Notes: a model not told the origin generated them from the letters alone. A DNA stretch of 64,000 bases from Hyphomicrobiales bacterium (GCA_016125495.1 WGLQ01000015.1:62001-126000), one strand, 5' to 3'; shown: positions 9,532 to 18,930, numbered from the stretch's first letter. Program-made: numbers and translations.

Positions 9532-9873
9532 ACTCGCTCTCACGTTCTGGGCGTAGCGATCGCCGGGGACGTATCAGCCCTGCAGCGGGGCGCCCGCTCC
9601 GCTGCTTCGACCCGGGCGCGACCCGGGGTTTTCATGTCGTGAAGCCGCACCCGAGCAATGCCCGAGAACGCCTCTAGATTGTCGGATGGCCATACCTTGC
9701 CGGCAGTTGCTGTTCAGACGGTCACCTCTCGTGGTGCCCTTTATTCAGCCGGCATCGGTTTGGCGGCCCGTTGAAAACCGGAACCGCCGGAGATTTCGTT
9801 CACGCCACTCCTGGCTCATCCATAGCACATCCCGCACGAGAAATGAAGTGGGTGCGACCATGGTGCAACACAA
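9532..9873. other. Intergenic region upstream of carD
   Basis: No ORF here looks real on either strand. It should hold the carD promoter. A GC-rich inverted repeat (CAGCGG...CCGCTG around 9581-9605) is visible, but no function is assigned. Confidence 0.4.
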
Positions 9874-9902
9874 GACCCCCGGAAGGCGAGCGCCCGGGGG
9901 TC
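9874..9902 (-). terminator. Probable terminator downstream of fdxA
   Basis: A perfect 9-bp stem GACCCCCGG / CCGGGGGTC (9874-9882 and 9894-9902) lies about 70 nt after the fdxA stop in the minus direction. It is followed on that strand by TTGTGTTG, a weak T tract. Confidence 0.6.
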
Positions 9903-9971
9903 GTGTCTCGGAGCGCGGGGCCGGTGGGGCAAACGCAACCCCGGCAGCCCGAAGCGAAAAACTTCGACTTA

Positions 9972-10310
9972 TCAATCACCTTCGCCGGGCGCTTCGCTGA
10001 AGTACTTCTCGTACTTGTTCGCCGCCCCCTCGAATTCCGCCGCCTCGGGCAGCGGATCCTTCTTGGAGGTGATGTTCGGCCACTTCTCGGCATAGATGCG
10101 ATTGAGTTCGAGCCACTTTTCGATTCCCGGCGCGGTGTCCGGCTGGATCGCGTTGGCCGGGCACTCGGGCTCGCAGACACCGCAGTCGATGCATTCGTCC
10201 GGGTGGATGACGAGCATGTTCTCGCCTTCATAGAAACAGTCGACCGGGCAGACCTCGACGCAATCGGTGTACTTACACTTTATGCAGCTTTCATTGACGA
10301 TGAAGGTCAC
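9972..10310 (-). CDS. fdxA: 7Fe ferredoxin FdxA
   Basis: This 112-aa soluble electron carrier has one [3Fe-4S] and one [4Fe-4S] cluster. The first motif, C-x6-C...C in [20 protein letters not shown], and the second, [16 protein letters not shown], are complete. The remaining C-terminal half ([17 protein letters not shown], then an acidic tail) is the typical long extension of this ferredoxin family. The start is GTG at 10310 with GGAG upstream. It lies between the S4 protein and carD as in other Hyphomicrobiales and has its own downstream hairpin. Confidence 0.95.
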   Translation of the reverse strand: MTFIVNESCIKCKYTDCVEVCPVDCFYEGENMLVIHPDECIDCGVCEPECPANAIQPDTAPGIEKWLELNRIYAEKWPNITSKKDPLPEAAEFEGAANKYEKYFSEAPGEGD

Positions 10311-10467
10311 GGCTCAACTCCGGCTCGCTCGTTCGGGGCGCGCGTAGGCTCATCCCCGCTCTCGCCCGCTTCCTAGTTGATGCGCTCGATGGTGGCAACC
10401 GACGGCAATCGCGAGGGGGCAATCATCCAGAGCGCGGTGGCGGCCCGTCCCAGAGTGCCGCGATAGG

Positions 10468-10908
10468 TCAGTCCATTTCGCCATCGCCCGAAAAGCGCTC
10501 GATGGCACGGCGCTCCTTCTTGGTCGGACGGCCGCGCCCGGCCGCTGGATGCGGCGCTGCGGCCTGGCCACCGGGGGGCGGTGGCGTCTCCTCGGGAGTG
10601 ATGTCTTCATAGAGACCGGCGGCCTCGGACGCGGGCCCCCTGCGGGTGCCGGTGGCGCGCACCTTGAGGATGCGAACACGGCGGGCGACGACGATCGTCA
10701 ATACGTCACCGGCGCGAATGGTCTGGGCGGGCTTTTCGGTCCTTGCGGTGTTGACGCGCACCTTCCCGGCAGCGACCAGAGCAGCGGCGAGGCTGCGGCT
10801 CTTGACGACCCGGGCGAACCACAGCCAGCGATCGAGGCGCTGCGTAGCTGCCGAGTGCGATGCACCGGAACTCGCCGTTTCGACAGGGTCGGGCGCCGTC
10901 TGGATCAG
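10468..10908 (-). CDS. S4-domain RNA-binding protein (Hsp15-like), apparent CTG start
   Basis: This 146-aa protein has an S4 domain: TQRLDRWLWFARVVKSRSLA, then AAALVAAGKVRVNTARTEKP (about residues 22-75). Hsp15-like proteins bind rRNA on stalled 50S subunits. The C-terminus is proline-rich then basic (GRGRPTKKERRAIERF). The frame has no ATG, GTG or TTG between the helicase stop and the S4 domain, nor for tens of codons upstream. The GTG at 10761 used by simple ORF callers would remove half of the domain. The likely start is CTG at 10908, overlapping the helicase TGA by 2 nt, with a strong GGGAGG 6 nt upstream. Coupling to helicase translation is likely. Confidence 0.8.
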   Translation of the reverse strand: MIQTAPDPVETASSGASHSAATQRLDRWLWFARVVKSRSLAAALVAAGKVRVNTARTEKPAQTIRAGDVLTIVVARRVRILKVRATGTRRGPASEAAGLYEDITPEETPPPPGGQAAAPHPAAGRGRPTKKERRAIERFSGDGEMD

Positions 10909-13900
10909 GTGCGGCCTCCCTTCTGCTTGGCATCGAGCTCGGCCTTGAGCTTGGCAAGCGCGGCAAACGGGGAATCCGGGTCGACTTCGCGGCGCCGGCC
11001 CGGCGCGGGCGAGGCGTGCGCCACCTGCGGACGGCTGTTGCGATCGTCACGGCGGGGCCGGTGTTCGCCGCGGTCCGGGCGTCCGTCACGCGGGGGACGA
11101 CCACCGCGCTCACCGGCGGCCGCGCCCGGCGCCGCATCACGATCAGCCCGCGGGCCGCGATCCTGTCCGCGACCTTGGCCGCGGTTGCGCCCCTCGCCAG
11201 CGCCCTCGCGGCGCGGGTGACGTGAGCGATGGTCCTTGCGGGCTTGCGCCGCCTCCGGACGATTTGCCGCGTTGGGGTCGGCATTTGCCTCGGCGGCGAC
11301 CGGCGCCGCCTCGGATGCGCCCTGGCGGGCGGGCCGCTGGCCACGCTGGCGCGGTCTGCCGCCGTGAGCTTCGGCGTGACGGCGACGCGGGCGCCAGACG
11401 TCGATCATCTGCGGCTCGCCAGCCGGCTCGGCCGCGGCGGGGCTGTCGGCATCGGCCGGCAACGCGCCGGGCGAACCATCCTGAGGTGTTTCCGGCGCGG
11501 CATCGCTCGTCGCCTGCCCCTCGTCGACAGGCGCAATGCCCGCTTCGATCGGCGGTTCGGGCTCGCTCGGCGCGCCGACCGCGATCTGCGCGGCAAGCGC
11601 GGCCGCAATCGCGGCGCTGACCGGCTGGTTCGTCGCCGCCGCCTCGTCGGAAGGGTTCGCCGCCTCGACCGGTTCGCCCTCCGCGCCTCGGGGTGTGCCG
11701 CGCGCGTCGGGTTCGCCCTTGCGCCTCGACGAACCGGCACCGGTACGCTGCAGAGTGAGCCCCGGCATGCTGGCGAGCGGGCGCTTTTCCATCCGGAAGC
11801 CGAGCGCGTTGAGAACCGCGCCAAGCTCATCCGACGAACAGCCGAGGATCGACATCATCTCGGGCAGAACCACGAACCCGCCATCGCCGGTGGCACCGCG
11901 CGGCGCGGGCTTGGCGCCGTCGTGCCCCTCGTCCGGACGCCGCCAGGCAACGAGCGGACGGATCATGTCGGAGAGACGCTCGAGCATGTCGATGCGCACC
12001 GCGCGTGGTCCACATAGGTGGAAGCCGGCGATGCGGTAGAACTCTTCGGGATGCGACGGACTTGCCGCGAGCGATGTCAGGCCCGGCCTCGGGCTCTCGG
12101 GCAGGCCTTCGAGGCCGCCAGGTCGCCGCAGGCCCCAAAGCACCCGCACCAGTTCGGTCGCGGCCGGCTTCAGGAGCATCGGCATGAAAATGTTGAAGGC
12201 GCCGAAACGAACACCATAGCGGCGAAGCTGGGCCCGGGCTTCCTGGTCGAGAGCGCGCGCATCGTCGGCGACGGTCTCGCGCTTGAGAACACCGAAGGCC
12301 TCGCGCAACCGGAACGCCATGCCACGAGCGAGGCCGCTTACGTCCTCGGCATTCGACAACTGAACCAGGGGGCGAAGGCGCTCGTTGACCAGCTCGGCAA
12401 GCCAAGCCTCGAGGCGAGCCTGGACTTTCTCGCGATCCGGACCCGAGAGATGCTCGTCGGCAAGCAGCGTCAGGGTCGGTTTCAGCGGATCGTCACCCGG
12501 TCCGAGGCGGGCGATGGAACTCTCCATCCAGAGGACAGTGCCATCGGGCGCGAGCGTGAAGGCGTCCGATTTGGCGGCGGCGATGCGTCGGGTCCGCATC
12601 GCAAGCTCGCCGGCGAGCACCTTGGCGGCAGCATTGCGCGCCGCCTTGCCGTGGATGCCCTCGCCGGCCGCATCCGCGACATAGCGCAGGCCGCTCAGCC
12701 GGCCGACGTAGTGCTTTTCGACCTCGATCGCGCCGTCCGCACCGATTTCGGCGAACAATTCCTCGTCGTCGCGCAGCCGGCGCATGAGGGCGCTCGTGCG
12801 CTTGTCGACGAAGCGCTGCATCAGTTGCTCGTGCAGCGCATCCGACAGTCGATCCTCGATCTCCCGGGTGCGCTCCTGCCAATGGTCGTGGTCAGCGAGC
12901 CAGTCGCTGCGGTGGGAGACGAACGTCCAGGTGCGCACGTTGGCGAGGCGATTGGAGAGCGTGTCGAGATCGCCGTCGGTGCGATCGTCGCCGGCTACCT
13001 GAGCGGCGAACCAATCCTCGGGGATTCGTCCGCCAGGGCCTTGCACGAAAGCGTAGAGGGTTTCGACCAAGTCGGCGTGCGCGGCGCTCGAGATCTTGCG
13101 GTAGTCGGGCACCTGGCAAACGTCCCAGAGGCGCACGACGTCGTCGCGCGTGCTCGCGAGGTCGGCGATGCGCGGCCGCCCGGCCAATGTCTCGAGGGCG
13201 GCGACGTCGTCAGCCATACGCGCACGGACCAACATCGACAGTCCGGGCACCATGCGGAGGCTGTCGCGCAGGGCATCGAGCGAGCCGAACTCGAGCGCCG
13301 AATTGCGCCATTGCAGCGTCTTGACGCCTTCGAAGTTGTGACCCTCGAGGCGCTCGATGAGATCGCTCGAGAACGGCTCCACGTCACCGGTCACGCCGAA
13401 CGTACCATCCTTCAAGTGGCGCCCGGCACGGCCTGCGATCTGGCCGAGCTCTCCCGGCGAAAGGTCGCGATGGCTTTGGCCGTCGAACTTGCGCACACCA
13501 GCGAAGGCAACATGGTCGACGTCGAGATTGAGGCCCATGCCGACCGCGTCGGTGGCGACGAGGAAATCGACGTCGCCCGACTGATAGAGCGCCACCTGGG
13601 CATTGCGCGTGCGCGGCGAGAGGGCGCCGAGGACGACAGCGGCTCCGCCCCGCTGGCGGCGCACGAGTTCCGCGATCGCATAGACGTCGCTGGCCGAAAA
13701 GGCGACCACGGCGGAGCGGCGCGGCAAGCGGGAAATCTTCTTTTGACCGGCGTAGGTCAGAGTCGAGAGACGGGGGCGCGAAACGAAGTTGGCGCCGCCG
13801 AGCAGCTGCTGGATGGGCTCACGCATCGTCTGGGAGCCGAGCAGCAAGGTCTCCTGGGCTCCCCGCATGTTGAGAAGCCGCTCGGTGAAGATGTGGCCAC

Positions 13901-14246
13901 GCTCTGGATCGGCGGCGAGTTGCACCTCGTCGATGGCGACGAAGTCGAGCTTGAGATCGAGCGGCATCGCCTCGACCGTGCAGACCCAGAAGCGCGGATT
14001 GTCGGGCTTGATCTTCTCTTCGCCGGTGACGAGGGCGACCTGGGCGGCACCGACGCGGGCCGCGACACGGTCGTAGACCTCGCGGGCAAGCAGGCGCAGG
14101 GGAAGCCCGATCATGCCGGTCTCGTGGCCGAGCATGCGTTCGATGGCGAGGTGCGTCTTGCCGGTGTTGGTCGGCCCGAGGACCGCCGTGACATTGCGCA
14201 CGCGGGCCGGGATGATCGTCGCCGTCTGGCTCGTGCCTGATGTCAT
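10905..14246 (-). CDS. SUV3/MgpS-type DExH RNA helicase
   Basis: This 1113-aa superfamily 2 helicase resembles mitochondrial SUV3 and the rhizobial MgpS group. Motif I is GPTNTGKTHLA (residues ~24-34). The DEVQ Walker B is in LDFVAIDEVQLAADPERGH. Motif III-like LLLGSQTMREPI follows. Motifs V and VI are VATDAVGMGLNLDVDHVAF and LGQIAGRAGRHLKDGTFG. The middle is the SUV3 C-terminal helical region. The last about 330 residues are low complexity, alanine/glutamate- then arginine/glycine-rich, as in an RNA-binding disordered tail. ATG 14246 has GGGAGA about 12 nt upstream. The stop overlaps the S4 gene. The role is probably RNA processing or translation; the precise substrate is unknown. Confidence 0.9.
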   Translation of the reverse strand: MTSGTSQTATIIPARVRNVTAVLGPTNTGKTHLAIERMLGHETGMIGLPLRLLAREVYDRVAARVGAAQVALVTGEEKIKPDNPRFWVCTVEAMPLDLKLDFVAIDEVQLAADPERGHIFTERLLNMRGAQETLLLGSQTMREPIQQLLGGANFVSRPRLSTLTYAGQKKISRLPRRSAVVAFSASDVYAIAELVRRQRGGAAVVLGALSPRTRNAQVALYQSGDVDFLVATDAVGMGLNLDVDHVAFAGVRKFDGQSHRDLSPGELGQIAGRAGRHLKDGTFGVTGDVEPFSSDLIERLEGHNFEGVKTLQWRNSALEFGSLDALRDSLRMVPGLSMLVRARMADDVAALETLAGRPRIADLASTRDDVVRLWDVCQVPDYRKISSAAHADLVETLYAFVQGPGGRIPEDWFAAQVAGDDRTDGDLDTLSNRLANVRTWTFVSHRSDWLADHDHWQERTREIEDRLSDALHEQLMQRFVDKRTSALMRRLRDDEELFAEIGADGAIEVEKHYVGRLSGLRYVADAAGEGIHGKAARNAAAKVLAGELAMRTRRIAAAKSDAFTLAPDGTVLWMESSIARLGPGDDPLKPTLTLLADEHLSGPDREKVQARLEAWLAELVNERLRPLVQLSNAEDVSGLARGMAFRLREAFGVLKRETVADDARALDQEARAQLRRYGVRFGAFNIFMPMLLKPAATELVRVLWGLRRPGGLEGLPESPRPGLTSLAASPSHPEEFYRIAGFHLCGPRAVRIDMLERLSDMIRPLVAWRRPDEGHDGAKPAPRGATGDGGFVVLPEMMSILGCSSDELGAVLNALGFRMEKRPLASMPGLTLQRTGAGSSRRKGEPDARGTPRGAEGEPVEAANPSDEAAATNQPVSAAIAAALAAQIAVGAPSEPEPPIEAGIAPVDEGQATSDAAPETPQDGSPGALPADADSPAAAEPAGEPQMIDVWRPRRRHAEAHGGRPRQRGQRPARQGASEAAPVAAEANADPNAANRPEAAQARKDHRSRHPRREGAGEGRNRGQGRGQDRGPRADRDAAPGAAAGERGGRPPRDGRPDRGEHRPRRDDRNSRPQVAHASPAPGRRREVDPDSPFAALAKLKAELDAKQKGGRT
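10915..10922 (-). promoter_or_regulatory. Shine-Dalgarno site for the CTG-initiated S4 gene
   Basis: AAGGGAGG on the minus strand lies inside the last codons of the helicase gene, and its GGGAGG core ends 6 nt before CTG 10908. Near-perfect complementarity to anti-SD is the main reason for choosing that start. Confidence 0.65.
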
Positions 14247-14499
14247 CGCAGAATGGTCTCCCGACGCGGCGCGGGGCGGTTCGAGCGCGCCTTGGCGCCA
14301 CGCTGTTGGCACGCGCACATGGCGATCGCGCCACGAGCCGGCCCTGTTGGGCCAGCGTCATAGACGGCTCGGTGCCCGGCGCCTAGTGCGCATAGGATTT
14401 CCGTACGCGAAATTTTCGCGCCCGACCGGTTCGATCGGGCGCCGGACGTCACCGGATTTGGGTTCTCGAAGACGACTTCGCGCCTGTCCGCGTGCAGCG

Positions 14500-15369
14500 T
14501 CAATAGACCATCGCGACCTGGCGATGACCATCCGTGTCGACGTGGATCTGGCGATTGGTGATGTGCGCCTCGCCGGCGACGGTCGGCAACACGATCTTGT
14601 AGGGCACGAAGAGCTTGGCGCGCGGGGCGGGCACGAGCCAGACCTCAATACCCGTGTTGTCCATCATATACTGCGTCTCGGTGTTCATCTTGTAGCCGGC
14701 GACAGGCTTGTAGCTCACCTGGCAAACGAACGCGGTGGTCGAAAGCCCATGGCCGTTACCGGCCGCGATCTGACTGCGCCCTTTGGCGGACAGGACGAGG
14801 TCGAAACGCTGCTTGCCATCGAACACCGGGATGGTGCCGGAGCAGGGATTGCCACTCGGCCGGTTGCCGGCGACGCCGCTCAGAGCGATGAGCGCGGTCA
14901 TCGGATCGAGCGCGTTGCGCAAGTGCGTGCGCGACACCGGAACACGGTCGCCACCCTGGCTCAGCGGCGGCGATGCCTTGACCTCGGTTGCCGAACGGAG
15001 CGGGAACTGCATCGCCACGTTGCCGCGCTTGCCGTTGTTGTCGAAACGGAAGTCGTAGCTCTTGGGCCGCGGGCGACCGGCACCGACGAGGCCGGAGGCC
15101 GATGTTTCGCTGCGCCAGCGGTAGAGCCCGAGGAGTGCCTGGATGTCGGCGCTGCCCGTCAACGAGTAGCGGCCGTCCACGATCCGGGAGGTGAAGCGGA
15201 AGCTGCCGGAAGCCAACGGGTGTTCGACGAGATAGACCGCATCGACCTTGACGGACTCGCCAGCGCGAGCGACCTCGGAGGCGAGCGGCGCGCCAAGCAG
15301 CACCGCAGCCATCGTTGCCGCGGCCGCCACGCGCCACCCCAAACCCGCGCGATGCTTCCCGATCTGCAT
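14500..15369 (-). CDS. DUF3108 domain-containing exported protein
   Basis: This 289-aa protein has a Sec signal peptide (about residues 1-36: basic start, MAAVLLGAPLASEVARA, cleavage near ARA-GES). The rest is a beta-rich lipocalin-like DUF3108 domain: VDAVYLVEHPLASGSFRFTS near the start, LGLYRWRSETSASGLV in the middle, then IEVWLVPAPRAKLFVPYKI and TVAGEAHITNRQIHVD at the end. The family has no defined function; it is periplasmic or envelope-located. It stands alone, 253 nt upstream of the helicase start on the same strand, and is divergent from accA. In relatives it often sits near rpmB, but no L28 gene is seen here. Confidence 0.8.
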   Translation of the reverse strand: MQIGKHRAGLGWRVAAAATMAAVLLGAPLASEVARAGESVKVDAVYLVEHPLASGSFRFTSRIVDGRYSLTGSADIQALLGLYRWRSETSASGLVGAGRPRPKSYDFRFDNNGKRGNVAMQFPLRSATEVKASPPLSQGGDRVPVSRTHLRNALDPMTALIALSGVAGNRPSGNPCSGTIPVFDGKQRFDLVLSAKGRSQIAAGNGHGLSTTAFVCQVSYKPVAGYKMNTETQYMMDNTGIEVWLVPAPRAKLFVPYKIVLPTVAGEAHITNRQIHVDTDGHRQVAMVY

Positions 15370-15781
15370 GTGGACCCCCTACCGACGCAGCACGCCGCGA
15401 ACAAGAACAACCGAACTGACGAGCCCATCGACGATGGGCCTAGGAGCCCTTTTCGTCAATTATGTGGCTCGGGCCATGGTGCCCCAACGTGGTAAACAAT
15501 TCGATAGCTTCCGTAAGAATTCGGGAGCGCCGTGCCCCACAGCCAGCAGTCGCGCGAAGCGCCGAATTCCTTCCCCAGTTTCCTGTGACGACGGATCGGC
15601 TTTCCAGAGTCGAGCCTTGTCATGGACTTGACGGCACGGCGAGCGGTTGCGAAGGCTTGCCGGTAAGGGTGCCGAACGAGCGAACCCGTACCGCGGTCCT
15701 CGACCACCGGCGGGCCGGCCGGTATCCGGAATTCCGTGGCGGTGCGTCTGGGCCGACACGGCCCCTGCCGAGGAGCGTTGC
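15370..15781. other. Divergent intergenic region between DUF3108 gene and accA
   Basis: No real ORF is visible. A perfect 7-bp hairpin GCCCATC-gac-GATGGGC lies at 15423-15439 and may be in the 5' untranslated region of the DUF3108 gene. Promoters of both flanking genes should be here; none can be named with confidence. Confidence 0.4.
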
Positions 15782-16735
15782 ATGCGGACCTACCTGGACT
15801 TCGAGAAGCCCGTCGCCGAACTCGAAAGCAAGGTGCACGAACTGCGTTCTCTGGCGGAAGGCGACGGTGGGGTCTCGATCGCCGACGAGATCGCCAAGCT
15901 CGAGCAAAAGGCGCGCGATGCTTTGCGCGACACATATGCCAAGCTCACCCCGTGGCAAAAGACGCAGGTCGCCCGCCATCCGGAGCGGCCACGCTTTCGC
16001 GACTACGTGCGCCGGCTCGTCGACGACTTCACGCCCCTGTCGGGCGACCGCTATTTCGCCGAGGACTATGCCATCGTCGGCGGGCCCGGGCGGATCGGCG
16101 ATCGCCACGTCATGATCCTCGGCCACGAGAAGGGCTCGGACACGCAATCCCGCGTTCGACACAACTTCGGCATGGCGCGCCCTGAGGGGTACCGCAAGGC
16201 GGTTCGCCTCATGGAGATGGCGGAAAAGTTCTCGCTGCCGGTGGTGGCGCTCGTCGACACGGCCGGCGCCTATCCCGGCATCGGCGCCGAAGAGCGGGGG
16301 CAGGCCGAAGCGATCGCCCGCTCGACGGATTGCTGCCTGGCGCTCGGCGTGCCGCTGGTGGCGGCAGTGATCGGCGAGGGCGGCTCGGGCGGAGCGGTGG
16401 CGATCGCCTCGGCCAACCGGGTGCTGATGCTGGAGCACTCCATCTACACCGTCGCCTCGCCGGAGGCCGCCGCCTCGATCCTCTGGCGCGATTCGGCACG
16501 CGCCATCGACGCGGCAACCAACATGAAGATCACGGCCCAGGACCTCAAGTCGATGGGCGTCATCGACGAGATCGTGCCCGAACCCGTCGGTGGCGCGCAC
16601 CGTGACCACGAGGGAGCGGTGAAACGAGCCGGCGAGAGGATCGTGGCTGCCATAGCCGAATTCGACGGCTGGCAGGGCGAGGCGATCCGGGAGCAGCGCC
16701 ATCGCAAGTTCATGAGTATCGGCAGGGCGGCCTGA
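15782..16735 (+). CDS. accA: Acetyl-CoA carboxylase carboxyltransferase subunit alpha
   Basis: This 317-aa alpha subunit of the AccAD carboxyltransferase moves carboxyl from biotin to acetyl-CoA to make malonyl-CoA, the first step in fatty acid synthesis. The N-terminus MRTYLDFEKPVAELESKVHE is typical. The catalytic crotonase-like core contains RHNFGMARPEGYRKAVRLM, then ALVDTAGAYPGIGAEERGQA and VIGEGGSGGAVAIASANRVL, with the oxyanion-hole glycine pair. The C-terminal AAATNMKITAQDLKSMGVID-type segment is present. The start is ATG 15782 with GAGGAG 6 nt upstream; the longer upstream frame is not family sequence. accD is not in this window. A gggcgc-TTCG-gcgccc hairpin at 16803-16818 may end the transcript. 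Confidence 0.96.
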   Translation: MRTYLDFEKPVAELESKVHELRSLAEGDGGVSIADEIAKLEQKARDALRDTYAKLTPWQKTQVARHPERPRFRDYVRRLVDDFTPLSGDRYFAEDYAIVGGPGRIGDRHVMILGHEKGSDTQSRVRHNFGMARPEGYRKAVRLMEMAEKFSLPVVALVDTAGAYPGIGAEERGQAEAIARSTDCCLALGVPLVAAVIGEGGSGGAVAIASANRVLMLEHSIYTVASPEAAASILWRDSARAIDAATNMKITAQDLKSMGVIDEIVPEPVGGAHRDHEGAVKRAGERIVAAIAEFDGWQGEAIREQRHRKFMSIGRAA

Positions 16736-17081
16736 GGCAGCCCAAAGACGGGACGGTCGGGCGCCGCCTTCATCGAAGGGGCGGAGTGCCAGCGGAGGGG
16801 CGGGGCGCTTCGGCGCCCATGGCGCGTGCCGGCCACGGTTCGCAGTCGCAATGGAAACCTGCCGCCCGACGCCATCAGAATGCGCCGCGAGCGCCCAACT
16901 CTCTCCCCAATGCGCCGGCTAGGTTGTCCCCAGGCATCACAGGAGTCGATTCGATCGCGACGATCGGCGGAACACTATTTCCATCGACACCGGCTATGCT
17001 TAACGAATGATTCACCAAACAGAGCAGATGGTGACACCTGTGCGCTCCACTTTTCCGCGTATGTGTTGGATCAGCTCCCAA

Positions 17082-18086
17082 ATGCCGTTGAAGCACCTGT
17101 TTCGCGTTAGCTTCTGCGCCGCATTCGCCGTGCTCACCGCCGGCTGCATGCAGAACATCCCGCCCCACCTCAAGCCGCTTTCCGCCGACGCCATGCACCT
17201 CATGGGCGAGCGCGGGATGGCGCCGAAGGACCCGATCTTCGTGCGCATCTTCAAGGCGGAATCGGAACTCGAGGTCTGGAAGCAGTCCGCGGACGGGCGC
17301 TTCTACCACTTCAAGACCTACCCGATCTGCAACTGGTCTGGCGAACTCGGGCCCAAGCTCGTGCAGGGAGACAAGCAGAGCCCGGAGGGCTTCTATACGG
17401 TCTCGCGGCCGCAAATGAACCCGAACAGCCAGTTCCACCTCTCCTTCAACCTCGGCTATCCGAATGTCTACGACGCCAGCCACAAGCGCACCGGCGCGCA
17501 TCTCATGGTGCATGGCGACTGCCGCTCGGCCGGCTGCTACGCGATGACCGACAGTCTCGTGGAGGAGATCTACGCGCTCGCTCGAGAAGCGTTCGCCGGC
17601 GGACAGGAGAAGTTCCACGTCCACGCCTTCCCGTTCCGCATGACGGACGAGAACCTCAAGGCGCACCGCAAGCACCGGTGGGCCCCGTTCTGGGCCGAGC
17701 TGAAGCCCGGCTACGACTTCTTCGAGGCGACGCGCACGGTTCCGGACGTTCATGTCTGCGGCAGGCGCTACCTCGTCGGCGTGGAGTTCGTCGACGGCGT
17801 TACGCGGCTCAACCCTGACCAGTCGTGCCCGCCCTACCGCAAGGTGGTCGCCGAGGCCTTCGCACCACCCCCCGAGCGGATCGCCTCGCCCGTCGTCCTC
17901 AAGGGCCGCAAGGTGCGCAATTATGCCGAATTGATGCCGGTGCCCGGCAGCCGGCCGAGTGGCGCCTATGGCCTGACGACCTCGGCGAGCGGCAATTCGC
18001 TCTTCCAGAGCCTCCTGCCCGGGCTGCGCCTCGGCGCGACGCGGGCCCAGCAGCGCGCGAGCAAGGGGTTGCGCAGCGGGCAATAG
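17082..18086 (+). CDS. L,D-transpeptidase (YkuD/YafK-like) lipoprotein
   Basis: This protein, about 334 aa, is predicted to be lipidated and to act on peptidoglycan in the periplasm. MPLKHLFRVSFCAAFAVLTAGC ends in a lipobox LTAGC. The catalytic domain has the stretch GPKLVQGDKQSPEGFYTV and the active-site motif HGDCRSAGCYAMTD, containing the H...SxGC of L,D-transpeptidases in the YafK/ErfK variant. The C-terminal third is proline- and arginine-rich and unrecognised. The same frame stays open to ATG 17007, and no candidate has a clear ribosome site. 17082 was chosen because it gives a normal-length lipoprotein signal. Family members cross-link peptidoglycan or attach or detach proteins. Confidence 0.8.
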   Translation: MPLKHLFRVSFCAAFAVLTAGCMQNIPPHLKPLSADAMHLMGERGMAPKDPIFVRIFKAESELEVWKQSADGRFYHFKTYPICNWSGELGPKLVQGDKQSPEGFYTVSRPQMNPNSQFHLSFNLGYPNVYDASHKRTGAHLMVHGDCRSAGCYAMTDSLVEEIYALAREAFAGGQEKFHVHAFPFRMTDENLKAHRKHRWAPFWAELKPGYDFFEATRTVPDVHVCGRRYLVGVEFVDGVTRLNPDQSCPPYRKVVAEAFAPPPERIASPVVLKGRKVRNYAELMPVPGSRPSGAYGLTTSASGNSLFQSLLPGLRLGATRAQQRASKGLRSGQ

Positions 18087-18113
18087 GCTGCGCACCGCAC
18101 GCCGCGCGGCTTG

Positions 18114-18138
18114 GCCGCCGCAAGCCGTTTCCGGCGGC
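18114..18138. terminator. Possible bidirectional terminator between convergent genes
   Basis: The stem GCCGCCG / CGGCGGC with an 11-nt loop sits in the 64-nt gap between the convergent L,D-transpeptidase and bdhA genes. There is no strong T tract on either side, so this is tentative. Confidence 0.35.
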
Positions 18139-18150
18139 GCTCCCCTCGAT

Positions 18151-18930
18151 CTACTGCGCCGTCCAGCCGCCATCCACGCTGACGTTGGTGCCAGTGATGC
18201 TGGCGGCGGCCGTGCTCGCGAGAAAGGCGACGGTGTCGGCGATCTGCTCTGTCGTGACGAACTCGCCGGTCGGCTGATTGGCGAGCATCACCTTCTCCTT
18301 GACCTCGGAAACCGGCATTTTGCGCGCCTTGGCGGTGTCCTCGAGCTGGTTGGCAACGAGCGGCGTCCAGACGTAGCCGGGTGAGACGGCATTGCAGGTG
18401 ATGCCCTGCTTGGCAACCTCGAGGGCAACGGTCTTGGTCATGCCGAGGATGCCGTGCTTGGCGGCGACGTACGCGGACTTGTAGGGCGAGGCGACCAGCG
18501 CGTGCGCCGATGCGATGTTGACGATGCGGCCCCAGCGCCGGCGCTTCATGCCCGGCAGCGCGGCGCGGATGGTGTGGAAGGCCGCGCTCAGATTGATCGC
18601 GATGATGGCGTCCCACTTCTCGACGGGGAACTCGTCGATTGGCGCGACGTGCTGGATGCCGGCGTTGTTGACTAGGATGTCGACGGCGCCGAAGGCCGCT
18701 TCGGCCGCCTCGACCATCTCGGCGATCTGCTTGGGCTGCAGCATGTTGGCGTGATCGAAGACGACGCGCGTGCCATGCGCGGCAACCGCATCGATCGCCG
18801 CCCGGTTGTCGGCCTCGCTTCCGAGCCCGTTCATCATGACGTTCACACCGGCCTTGGCGAGTGCGTGAGCGATGGCAAGACCGATGCCGGACGTCGAGCC
18901 GGTCACAATGGCGGATTTTCCCTGGAGCAT
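18151..18930 (-). CDS. bdhA: 3-hydroxybutyrate dehydrogenase (SDR family)
   Basis: This 259-aa classical short-chain dehydrogenase should oxidise D-3-hydroxybutyrate to acetoacetate with NAD, linking PHB or ketone-body use to central metabolism. The cofactor motif is TGSTSGIG (T-G-x3-G-x-G) at about residue 11. The NNAG motif is in VDILVNNAGIQHVAPIDEFP. The catalytic Ser and Tyr-x3-Lys are in IVNIASAHALVASPYKSAYV and the following AAKHG. The Q-x-x-H/IQHVAPI stretch and the C-terminal NVSVDGGWTAQ are characteristic of 3-HBDH. ATG 18930 is preceded by GGGAGGC. It stands alone, convergent with the L,D-transpeptidase. Confidence 0.9.
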   Translation of the reverse strand: MLQGKSAIVTGSTSGIGLAIAHALAKAGVNVMMNGLGSEADNRAAIDAVAAHGTRVVFDHANMLQPKQIAEMVEAAEAAFGAVDILVNNAGIQHVAPIDEFPVEKWDAIIAINLSAAFHTIRAALPGMKRRRWGRIVNIASAHALVASPYKSAYVAAKHGILGMTKTVALEVAKQGITCNAVSPGYVWTPLVANQLEDTAKARKMPVSEVKEKVMLANQPTGEFVTTEQIADTVAFLASTAAASITGTNVSVDGGWTAQ

